NCBI GenBank assembly: GCA_039630445.1
Contig: JBCNVA010000042.1
Location: 1-7,360 of the forward strand
Direction: 5' to 3'
From: HRBIN15 sp039630445
GTDB taxonomy: Bacteria; Armatimonadota; Fimbriimonadia; Fimbriimonadales; GBS-DC
DNA length: 7,360 nucleotides
Under the pieces are notes generated by a model. It was not told where the DNA came from. It did no database searches and saw nothing but the letters and a program-made list of their open reading frames with translations. A program made the translations under genes and the position numbers. Shown piece by piece: positions 1 to 6,110 of this stretch (its first letter is position 1; every line of letters starts with the position of its first letter).

Positions 1-1050
1 AACCCGTGGACGGAGCCGCTCCTTTGGCACCGCCAGGCGGTGCAGGTGCGCGTGCAAGGCGTGGCGCGCCCGCTCGCTGAGGCAACCGACTTCGTGGAGC
101 CGTATCTTTGGGGCTGGGAGCCGAACACCAGCAATCCGCAGCAGGGACGCTATCAGTTAGTCTATGACGCACAAGTGCTACCTGGTATTCAGAACCGTTT
201 GCGCCCGTGGCGAGGCTATTGGATTTTCGCCAAGCAAGCCTGCACGCTGGAACTACCCACGCCTGAGGAAGCTGCGCTCTTTGAGAGTCTTACGCGCAGC
301 TATACGCCCCAACGCAACGGGGGCTGGAGTTTCCGCATCGCGGCTCAACTTGATGATCAGTATGATGAGGTGTTGATGGGCGTTTCCAGCACCGAGCAGG
401 GGTTGCAAATCGTGATGCCCCCTGTACCGCCTACTCGTGGCGCGATAGGCGGAGTTCAGCTGCGCCTGACACGCAATGGGGCAGCGATGGAGGCGGACCT
501 CCAGCCGCGCTCGCGCCGAACGCCCACATGGACGCTGGAGGTGCATGTGCCACCCGCGGAGAGCGAGCGTCCGCGAACCCTCTGGATCACTACTCCCGAT
601 ATAGCTCACTTGCCGCGCGGCGTTAATCCTGTGTTGCGTGATACCGTCACAGGCGAGCGTCGTTTCCTGCGCAACAGCGCAGGCTGGCAGCTCACAGTGC
701 CGCCAGAGGGTCTAACCCGAACCTATGAGGTCAGCCTTGCTAGTACATCGCGACTGCTGCGCATCCTCAACTTACAGGTGCAGACCAATCGTGGCACACG
801 CCAGCACACCGTTCAGTTCACGCTTTCGGACAGCGCCCGAACCAGTGTGATGGTGCAGGCGGGAACACAGGTAGTGCGTGTTCTGGAGCAGGGGCGCAGC
901 CGAGGGCGCGGTGTGCAACAGGCGGTCTGGGATGGACGCGATGCGGACGGGCGCATGCTGCCACCCGGCAATTACCTCGTTGTCGTTCAAGCAGAAACGG
1001 ATGATGGGCAGCTTGTGCGCGCCGTTGCACCCATTCTGCTCACTCGCTAA
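1..1050 (+). CDS. Secreted or surface modular protein with FlgD-type Ig-like C-terminus (5' partial)
   Basis: The frame is open from base 1 to a TAA at 1048-1050, so the gene begins left of the window; 349 residues are visible. The GTG at 40 is an internal valine, not a start. Visible residues 1-87 look like the tail of a repeat-type surface domain: it opens with NPWTEPLLW, then has EPYLWGWEP and PWRGYWIF (about 69-76), followed by CTLELP. I associate this pattern with extracellular proteins of Armatimonadetes-like and Planctomycetes-like bacteria (memory, not a search). A beta-rich middle (about 107-250, with LRDTVTGERRFLR) precedes a C-terminal FlgD-type Ig-like domain (about 265-349), marked by WDGRDADGRMLPPGNYLVVVQA-type residues at 310-330. 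FlgD-like folds commonly cap exported proteins. No catalytic domain is visible, so the N-terminal function (protease, adhesin or other) is unknown. It is probably co-transcribed with the lipoprotein 17 bases downstream. Confidence 0.85.
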   Translation, partial: NPWTEPLLWHRQAVQVRVQGVARPLAEATDFVEPYLWGWEPNTSNPQQGRYQLVYDAQVLPGIQNRLRPWRGYWIFAKQACTLELPTPEEAALFESLTRSYTPQRNGGWSFRIAAQLDDQYDEVLMGVSSTEQGLQIVMPPVPPTRGAIGGVQLRLTRNGAAMEADLQPRSRRTPTWTLEVHVPPAESERPRTLWITTPDIAHLPRGVNPVLRDTVTGERRFLRNSAGWQLTVPPEGLTRTYEVSLASTSRLLRILNLQVQTNRGTRQHTVQFTLSDSARTSVMVQAGTQVVRVLEQGRSRGRGVQQAVWDGRDADGRMLPPGNYLVVVQAETDDGQLVRAVAPILLTR

Positions 1051-1054
1051 CAGG

Positions 1055-1061
1055 AAGGAGG
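1055..1061 (+). promoter_or_regulatory. Shine-Dalgarno of the lipoprotein gene
   Basis: AAGGAGG, a perfect anti-16S match, lies six bases before the ATG at 1068. It fixes the start of the small lipoprotein and falls inside the 17-base gap after the upstream gene's stop, which supports an operon with separate strong translation initiation. Confidence 0.85.
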
Positions 1062-1067
1062 CTTTCG

Positions 1068-1439
1068 ATGCGCCGATTGGGGTTCTGGCTTGTTTTGAGC
1101 GTGCTATTGACAGGCTGTGGCGGTGGTGGCGGTGGCACAGAGGTTCGTGATAGTAACGCCCCGCTCCTCAGCCAGATCGAACTCCAACATATGGGTAACA
1201 GCGTGATGCTTAGCGTGGTTGCGCAAGATGCCGAAACGGGCATCGCCAGCGTGATTGCCATTGCCACAGTGGGGCCGTCCACCCAGACCTTTCAGATGAG
1301 CGCTGCCGATGGGCAGCGGTATCAGGTAGGGCTGCCTTCGAACACGGTGCGCGTGAATGTCCGTGCCACTGATCGGGCAGGCAACTCTCGTGAGAGTGGC
1401 TCGATCCCTGTGCCGCCTCCGCAACCGCCGTTCCCATAG
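1068..1439 (+). CDS. Small Ig-like lipoprotein
   Basis: This is a 123-residue protein starting at an ATG with an ideal ribosome site. The N-terminus is a lipoprotein signal peptide: Arg2-Arg3, a hydrophobic stretch (residues 4-14), then the lipobox LLTGC with the predicted lipidated Cys17. Six glycines (18-23) follow the cysteine as a flexible tether. Residues about 27-110 look like one Ig-like/fibronectin-like beta sandwich, with VVAQDAETGIASV early and RATDRAGNSRES late, a pattern seen in bacterial Ig-like domains. The tail is proline-rich (IPVPPPQPPFP). Expected location is the membrane or outer-membrane periphery after Sec export and lipid attachment. I do not recognise a named family. 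It is most likely co-expressed with the upstream surface protein, perhaps as an anchor or partner (inference). Its TAG stop at 1437-1439 directly abuts the secA stop on the other strand. Confidence 0.85.
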   Translation: MRRLGFWLVLSVLLTGCGGGGGGTEVRDSNAPLLSQIELQHMGNSVMLSVVAQDAETGIASVIAIATVGPSTQTFQMSAADGQRYQVGLPSNTVRVNVRATDRAGNSRESGSIPVPPPQPPFP

Positions 1440-4400
1440 TTATCCGTACTTCGGGTAGCAGCACTTTTTGTACTTCTTGCCGCTACCGCAGGGGCACGGG
1501 TCGTTGCGCCCCACTTTGCCCGAAGTGCGTGTGGGCGTGCCTGAATCGTCCAGTCGCTGGATGCCGCGCGCGGGAGCCTGCCCTGCAACGGCGGGGTTGC
1601 GGTCGGGTGTATCGAGTCGAATCACTTGGCGAGGTTGCGGCGGCACCACCTGCGCGTGGAACAGATACATCACCACATCGTGGCGGATACTGTGGAGCGT
1701 CTCTGCGAAAATCTGCGCCGCCTCCTGCTTGTACGCCACCAACGGGTCTATCTGCCCATAGCCGCGCAGCCCGATCCCCTCGCGCAAATAGTCCATCGAC
1801 GCCAGATGCTCCACCCACTTGCGCGTAATCACCTGCAGTATGAAGAAGCGCTCCAACTCGCGCATAACCTCAGGCGTCAGCTCCTGCTCACGCATCTCGT
1901 AGGCTTGCTGCACCCACTCCTGAACCTGATTGACCAGCTCGTCGCGGCGCATGAAGTGGAAGTCGTCTGGCTTGACGAAGAACTCCAGCGGGAAGATCGT
2001 GTTGAGCCGACTATAGAGGCCCTGCATGTCCCACTCGGTAGGTGGTAGATTGCGTGGGGCAAACTCGTCGATAATGTTCGTTACCACCTGGCGGGCGAAC
2101 TCCAGCGCGGTCTCGCGCAAATTCTGCCCTTCTAAGATTCGGCGGCGCAGGCGGTAGATTTGCAGACGCTGGTTGTTCAGCACATCGTCGTATTGCAACA
2201 CATGCTTGCGGATGGAGAAGTTGTGCAGCTCGACGCGCTTCTGTGCCCCTTCGATGGCTTTGGTGAGCATCTTGGCTTCGAGGGGTTCATCCTCAGGCCA
2301 GGTGCGCAGCAGGGGGCTGTTGCGCAGGTTCTCCCCGAACAGGCGGATGAGTTCATCCTCCAGCGAGATAAAGAAGCGCGATTCGCCTGGGTCGCCCTGT
2401 CGTCCGGAGCGTCCGCGCAGCTGGTTATCGATGCGGCGGCTCTCGTGGCGTTCCGTGCCCAGAATATAGAGTCCGCCCAGCTTGCGCACCTCTTCGGCGG
2501 CAACGGAGCGCTCCTGCTCGCTCAGAGGCAGGGGTGGGGCCGCCCGCACTCTGCCTCCGCGTCGGAAGGAGAGCGCCTCCTCTGTGGTTTGGGCATCCTG
2601 CCCATCCGCCGAGTCGGCCCCATCCGCTTGCTCAGACGGCTCCTTTTTCACCACCGAGCCGCCCAGCAGGATGTCCACGCCGCGTCCCGCCATGTTCGTC
2701 GCGATGGTCACTGCGCCTTTGCGCCCCGCCTCCGCGATAATCAGCGCCTCCTTCTCATGGTACTTGGCGTTCAGCACATTGTGCGGGATGCCATGCTCCA
2801 GCGCCTCCTGCAGGTAGACCCGATTGTCAGCAGGCAGCTCCCAGCGCTCGAGCAACCACCGAACATGCGCCTCGTGAAGGGGGTCAGCGGGCAGATCCAG
2901 GGCGCGACAGATGGGCGCAATCTGGCGCATCGACAGCGAGGGCAGCGGCATCAGGATCGTCTTGCGCCACTCCTCCCGCTGCGGCTTGGGAATGTCCTTG
3001 CGCTCCTCTAAGGCGTGGCGGATGCGTTCGATAAGCACCAGCAGCTGCAGTTTGTCAAAAGTGAGACGCGAGGAGACCACTTCCGACATCTCGATGGAGC
3101 GTGTGCCAACCAGCACGGGCTGCTGCTTCGTGTAGAGGCGCAAAATCTCCAGCGCGATCCCGCGCAGCTTCGCCTCCATCGTCTTGTAGACCACATCGGG
3201 GTGATCGATGCGGATCATCGGGCGGTGTGTAGGGATCACCACCACATCCATGCCGTAAATCTTGCGGAACTCTTCCTCTTCGGTCTTTGCTGTGCCCGTC
3301 ATGCCCGCCAGCTTTTTGTAGAGGCGGAAGTAGTTCTGGAAGGTGACGACAGCAATCGTCTGGCTCTCCTGTTTGATGGGCACGCCCTCTTTTGCTTCGA
3401 TCGCCTGGTGCAGCCCGTCGCTATAGCGTCGCCCATGCATCAGGCGACCCGTGAACTCGTCCACGATAATAATCTCGCCGTTGCGCACCACATAATGCAC
3501 ATCGCGCTTGAACAGCCCGTGCGCCTTGAGGGCAGCGTTGATGTAGGGCAGCAGCTCCACCTCATCAGCGAGGTTCTTGATGCCCATCATCTGCTCCAAG
3601 CGTTCGGTGCCCTCTTCGGTCAGCGTCACGGCGTGGTGCTTCTCGTCCACGGTGTAGTCGCGCCCCGGTTGCAACCGACGCACATACGAATCGACGCGAT
3701 AGTAGATGTTCAGATCCTCCTCTACCTGCCCCGAAATGATGTGGGGGGTACGCGCCTCGTCGATCAGGATGCTATCTACCTCGTCGATGATGGCGTAGTT
3801 CAACTCGCGCTGCACCAGTTCATCTACCGAAAAGACCATGTTATCGCGCAGGTAATCGAAGGCGAACTCGTGGTTGGTGCCGTAGGTGATGTCGCACTGG
3901 TAGGCTTCCTTGCGGCTGATTTCGCGCAGGTGGAGGTAGCGTGGGTCAGGGTGTTGATAGCCCGGCTCATAGATATAGGAGCCGCCCAGCTCGTCGCTTT
4001 CTGCGCTGCGTCCCTGAATGACGCCGACAGTCATGCCGAGCAGGTGGTAGATGGGTCCCATCCACACGGCGTCGCGGCGTGCGAGGTAGTCGTTCACCGT
4101 CACCAGGTGGACGCCTTTGCCCTCCAGCGCGTTCAGGTAGAGTGGCAAGGTAGCGACAAGCGTCTTGCCCTCGCCCGTTTTCATCTCGGCGATGCGCCCC
4201 TGATGCAGCACAATACCCCCCATCAACTGCACATCGAAGTGACGCATGTTGAGCGTGCGTCGAGCGGCTTCACGCACGACGGCAAACGCCTCGGGCAGGA
4301 GGTCGTCCAGTGTCTCGCCGTCCTGCAGGCGCTTTTTGAATTCGTCCGTTTTGGCACGCAGCTGCTCGTCGGACAGCTGCTGCATCTCAGGTTCGAGCGC

Positions 4401-4487
4401 GTTGATGCGGGCAATTAGGGGCTTCATGCGCTTGATGTCACGCTCGGTCGTGTCCATCCATTTTCTGAGCCATTCCCTGACTATCAT
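1440..4487 (-). CDS. secA: Protein translocase ATPase subunit SecA
   Basis: SecA is the cytosolic/membrane-associated ATPase that pushes unfolded preproteins through SecYEG. The reading frame is complete, 1015 residues against 901 in E. coli. NBD1 has Walker A TGEGKT (104-109), TVNDYLARRD (130-139), DITYGTN (199-205), and Walker B IIDEVD (233-238) followed by SILIDEARTP. The preprotein cross-linking domain lies at about 240-375 and is followed by AGMTGTA (394-400). NBD2 has VLVGTRSIE (458-466), ATNMAGRGVDI (596-606) and HESRRIDNQLRGRSGRQGD (681-699). The scaffold and wing domains carry KHVLQYDDVLNNQR (761-774) and GIGLRGYGQIDPL (904-916). The C-terminal SEC-C zinc site is CPCGSGKKYKKCC (998-1010), used for SecB/phospholipid contact in relatives. 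Extra length comes from about 26 residues near 157-192, about 87 residues at 476-565, and an acidic/low-complexity linker at 611-668. The ATG at 4487 is supported by a Shine-Dalgarno and an upstream -10 box. No other sec gene is adjacent. Confidence 0.98.
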   Translation of the reverse strand: MIVREWLRKWMDTTERDIKRMKPLIARINALEPEMQQLSDEQLRAKTDEFKKRLQDGETLDDLLPEAFAVVREAARRTLNMRHFDVQLMGGIVLHQGRIAEMKTGEGKTLVATLPLYLNALEGKGVHLVTVNDYLARRDAVWMGPIYHLLGMTVGVIQGRSAESDELGGSYIYEPGYQHPDPRYLHLREISRKEAYQCDITYGTNHEFAFDYLRDNMVFSVDELVQRELNYAIIDEVDSILIDEARTPHIISGQVEEDLNIYYRVDSYVRRLQPGRDYTVDEKHHAVTLTEEGTERLEQMMGIKNLADEVELLPYINAALKAHGLFKRDVHYVVRNGEIIIVDEFTGRLMHGRRYSDGLHQAIEAKEGVPIKQESQTIAVVTFQNYFRLYKKLAGMTGTAKTEEEEFRKIYGMDVVVIPTHRPMIRIDHPDVVYKTMEAKLRGIALEILRLYTKQQPVLVGTRSIEMSEVVSSRLTFDKLQLLVLIERIRHALEERKDIPKPQREEWRKTILMPLPSLSMRQIAPICRALDLPADPLHEAHVRWLLERWELPADNRVYLQEALEHGIPHNVLNAKYHEKEALIIAEAGRKGAVTIATNMAGRGVDILLGGSVVKKEPSEQADGADSADGQDAQTTEEALSFRRGGRVRAAPPLPLSEQERSVAAEEVRKLGGLYILGTERHESRRIDNQLRGRSGRQGDPGESRFFISLEDELIRLFGENLRNSPLLRTWPEDEPLEAKMLTKAIEGAQKRVELHNFSIRKHVLQYDDVLNNQRLQIYRLRRRILEGQNLRETALEFARQVVTNIIDEFAPRNLPPTEWDMQGLYSRLNTIFPLEFFVKPDDFHFMRRDELVNQVQEWVQQAYEMREQELTPEVMRELERFFILQVITRKWVEHLASMDYLREGIGLRGYGQIDPLVAYKQEAAQIFAETLHSIRHDVVMYLFHAQVVPPQPRQVIRLDTPDRNPAVAGQAPARGIQRLDDSGTPTRTSGKVGRNDPCPCGSGKKYKKCCYPKYG

Positions 4488-4494
4488 CGCTTAT

Positions 4495-4502
4495 CTCCAC
4501 CT
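4495..4502 (-). promoter_or_regulatory. Shine-Dalgarno of secA
   Basis: Read on the minus strand the sequence is AGGTGGAG, seven bases before the ATG at 4487. It supports the chosen secA start. Confidence 0.75.
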
Positions 4503-4517
4503 CGCGAGGCTGAAGGG

Positions 4518-4523
4518 ATTATA
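4518..4523 (-). promoter_or_regulatory. Consensus -10 box, likely secA promoter
   Basis: The minus strand reads GGGTATAATCCC here, with an exact TATAAT. It lies 30 bases before the secA ATG, giving a predicted leader of about 20-25 bases that just accommodates the ribosome site. No good TTGACA-like -35 appears at 16-18 bases; the hexamer at the 17-base spacing is CTCCAC. The best partial match, TTGCTT at 4552-4547, is too far away (23 bases). The promoter is therefore probable but with a weak -35. The spacer contains a small CCC-GAAA-GGG hairpin (4524-4533). The region sits directly beside the palindromic element that begins at 4556. Confidence 0.55.
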
Positions 4524-4592
4524 CCCGAAAGGGGCGAATTGTGGAGAAGCAAGGCTAATACCTATTGGGGTTTCAAATCGCGTAAAGCCCTG

Positions 4593-4606
4593 ACGGCTGA
4601 AGCCGT
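4593..4606. repeat. Left inner palindrome ACGGCT-GA-AGCCGT
   Basis: A perfect 6-base stem with a GA loop. The matching palindrome ACGGCT-TT-AGCCGT lies at 4676-4689 near the other end of the element. Each can form its own small hairpin or pair with the other within the large palindrome. Confidence 0.8.
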
Positions 4607-4620
4607 TCCTTTGCAAACCA

Positions 4621-4638
4621 AGCCCGCCTTCGCGGGCT
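4621..4638. repeat. Central hairpin AGCCCGC-CTTC-GCGGGCT
   Basis: A perfect 7-base GC-rich stem with a 4-base loop lies at the heart of the palindromic element. It is followed by AAAACA rather than a T run on the plus strand, and has no U tract on the minus strand, so it does not look like a classical intrinsic terminator. Confidence 0.75.
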
Positions 4639-4643
4639 AAAAC

Positions 4644-4661
4644 AGCCGATGCAGGTCGGCT
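4644..4661. repeat. Central hairpin AGCCGA-TGCAGG-TCGGCT
   Basis: A perfect 6-base stem with a 6-base loop, five bases after the previous hairpin. With 4621-4638 it forms a double hairpin at the apex of the element, which resembles the paired stem-loops of REP/BIME-type repeats. Confidence 0.65.
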
Positions 4662-4712
4662 TCGTTTGCACAAGAACGGCTTTAGCCGTATGAGATTTGA
4701 AAACCCAATCGG

Positions 4713-4718
4713 TATAAG
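4713..4718 (+). promoter_or_regulatory. Possible -10 box (TATAAG) for the amine oxidase gene
   Basis: TATAAG sits on the outer edge of the element's right inverted repeat, 35 bases before the amine oxidase ATG, and points outward into that gene. No -35 hexamer is visible at 16-18 bases, so this is a weak suggestion. It is noted because the element could supply part of the promoter. The remaining gap from 4719 to 4753 shows only a weak purine-rich ribosome site. Confidence 0.2.
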
Positions 4719-4753
4719 CTCCATGCGACACCCCTGCGGCGAGAAATTGGGTC

Positions 4754-6100
4754 ATGGACAGCGCGGAGGTGATTGTTGTTGGCGCGGGGATAGCGGGGCT
4801 GGTTGCCGCGCGCGAGTTGACCCGTGCGGGCAAGCAGGTGCTGGTGCTGGAGGCGCGCGATCGGGTCGGCGGGCGGCTGCTCAGCCGTGAGATTGCCCCC
4901 GGTGTCTGGATCGATCTGGGCGGGCAGTGGCTTGGTCCCACGCAAGACCGCGCCTACGCGCTCGCGCGGGAGCTGGGCATCGAGCTGTTCCCCACCTACC
5001 ATGAGGGCGACAGCTTGGTCTATCAGGGTGGGCGGTTGCGGCGGTACAAGGGTGTGGTGCCGAATCTGGGGTTGCGCGCGCTGCTCGATTTCGGGCGCGG
5101 CATGGCGCGGCTGGATCGCCTGGCGCATGAGGTGCCGCTGGAGGCGCCCTGGAACGCCCCTCATGCTGCCCGCTGGGACACGCTCACCTTTGCGGCGTGG
5201 ATCGAGCAGACGATGCGCACGCCCATCGGACGCTGGGGCTTGACCCTGTTTGCGGAGGCAGTGTTCGCGGCGGAGCCTTACGAGTTCTCGCTGCTGCATG
5301 CCCTGTTCTACATCCATTCGGGCGGTGGCGTGGAGCGACTGAGCGGCACGCGCGGCGGGGCGCAGCAAGATCGGTTCGTGCAGGGCGCACAGAGCCTCGC
5401 CCAGCGACTCGCAGCCGAGTTGGGCGACCGCGTGCGTCTGAACAGCCCCGTCCATCTCCTGCAGCAAGACGCGACCGGTGTCACTGTGCATGCGGGCGGC
5501 GCGACCTATCGCGCACGCGCGGTGATCGTGGCGATCCCGCCCACACTGGCAGGGCGCATCCAGTATGACCCGCCGATGCCCCCCGCGCGAGACCAACTGA
5601 CTCAGCGTCTGCCCAACGGCTCGGTCATCAAATGCTTTGCCGTCTACCCGACGCCCTTCTGGCGGGAGCATGGGCTGAGTGGCTTTGTGACGAGCGACAC
5701 AGGACCTGTGCATCTAGTGTTTGACAACTCGCCACCCGACGGTTCGGTGGGCATCTTGTTGGGCTTTATGGAGGGTGCGCACGCGCGGCGAATGGGGCGC
5801 GTCGCGCCCGAGGAACGGCGCCGTGCTGCCCTGGACTGCTTCGCCCGCTACTTTGGCGAGCGCGCTGCCAAGCCCGAACTCTACATAGACCATGACTGGA
5901 GTGCGGAGGTGTGGACACGCGGCTGCTACGGCGCCCACTTTCCGCCAGGCGCATGGACTCAGTTCGGGCATGCGCTGCGCCCACCTATCGGACGCATCTT
6001 CTGGGCAGGCACCGAGACCGCTACGCGCTGGATGGGCTATATCGACGGCGCCATCGAATCGGGACAGCGCGCGGCGCAAGAAGTACTGCACACGCTGTAG
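4754..6100 (+). CDS. Flavin amine oxidase, monoamine oxidase (MAO) type
   Basis: This 448-residue protein is predicted to oxidise primary or secondary amines to imines/aldehydes with FAD and O2, releasing H2O2. The N-terminal Rossmann motif is VIVVGAGIAGL (6-16), continuing to VLVLEARDRVGGR (29-41); DLGGQWLGPTQ (54-64) is the usual second FAD contact. The match to mammalian MAO extends along the whole chain: APWNAPHA (131-138), IPPTLAGRI (261-269), PNGSVIKC (287-294), GCYGAHFPPG (390-399), and AGTETATRWMGYIDGA (418-433). By alignment from memory, Cys391 corresponds to the MAO-B cysteine that binds FAD covalently (Cys397). Tyr392 and Tyr429 match the aromatic cage (Tyr398, Tyr435), and Lys293 matches the conserved active-site lysine (Lys296). 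No signal peptide and no C-terminal membrane helix are visible, so it is probably cytosolic. The ATG start is chosen because it places the FAD motif at the usual position; the ribosome site is weak (GAGAAA). The substrate is unknown. It is a single gene with no pathway partner nearby. Confidence 0.93.
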   Translation: MDSAEVIVVGAGIAGLVAARELTRAGKQVLVLEARDRVGGRLLSREIAPGVWIDLGGQWLGPTQDRAYALARELGIELFPTYHEGDSLVYQGGRLRRYKGVVPNLGLRALLDFGRGMARLDRLAHEVPLEAPWNAPHAARWDTLTFAAWIEQTMRTPIGRWGLTLFAEAVFAAEPYEFSLLHALFYIHSGGGVERLSGTRGGAQQDRFVQGAQSLAQRLAAELGDRVRLNSPVHLLQQDATGVTVHAGGATYRARAVIVAIPPTLAGRIQYDPPMPPARDQLTQRLPNGSVIKCFAVYPTPFWREHGLSGFVTSDTGPVHLVFDNSPPDGSVGILLGFMEGAHARRMGRVAPEERRRAALDCFARYFGERAAKPELYIDHDWSAEVWTRGCYGAHFPPGAWTQFGHALRPPIGRIFWAGTETATRWMGYIDGAIESGQRAAQEVLHTL

Positions 6101-6110
6101 CCCTCAAGGT

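Larger units (their letters stand above)
4556..4717. repeat. 162-base imperfect palindrome, MITE/REP-like element
   Basis: The two ends are 24-base terminal inverted repeats, 4556-4579 and 4694-4717, matching at 21 of 24 positions and sharing the inner core TTTCAAATC/GATTTGAAA. Pairing extends two more bases (GC) outward to 4554 and 4719. Inside, 4593-4618 pairs with 4664-4689 at 23 of 26 positions, each arm itself containing a small palindrome. The centre holds two further hairpins, 4621-4638 and 4644-4661. The whole segment can fold into one long cruciform-like structure with a 9-base asymmetry on the left side (4580-4592 against 4690-4693). It encodes no protein. The design fits a short non-autonomous mobile element or dispersed intergenic repeat. 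GCT at 4554-4556 and at 4718-4720 could be a 3-base target duplication, or chance. No transposase is in the window, so mobility is inferred only. Confidence 0.7.

Noticed and set aside
40..42. GTG as the start of the first gene.
   Set aside because: The frame is open back to base 1 and the upstream residues (NPWTEPLLWHRQAV) fit the same domain, so the gene is truncated by the window edge.
1440..1500. Possible terminator or hairpin at the lipoprotein/secA junction around CCGTACTTCGG.
   Set aside because: The stem is only three bases and it lies inside the secA coding end (the zinc-finger tail), so it is explained by coding sequence.
2160..4418. Long open frames on the plus strand opposite secA (2160-3011 and 3015-4418).
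   Set aside because: They mirror the codon structure of a strongly conserved secA on the other strand, show no recognisable domain, and have His/Leu/Gln-rich composition typical of antisense shadows in GC-rich DNA.
4621..4638. GC-rich hairpin as an intrinsic terminator.
   Set aside because: No T tract follows on either strand, and it lies upstream of both divergent genes, where no transcript needs to end.
4593..4689. Repeated ACGGCT...AGCCGT and AGCC-type stems as a possible mini CRISPR array.
   Set aside because: The units are inverted, not direct, there is no regular spacer length, and no cas gene is present.
4682..5713. A 343-codon open frame on the minus strand opposite the amine oxidase.
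   Set aside because: It is antisense to a well-supported FAD enzyme and overlaps the palindromic element; its product is Arg/Gln/His-rich with no domain.
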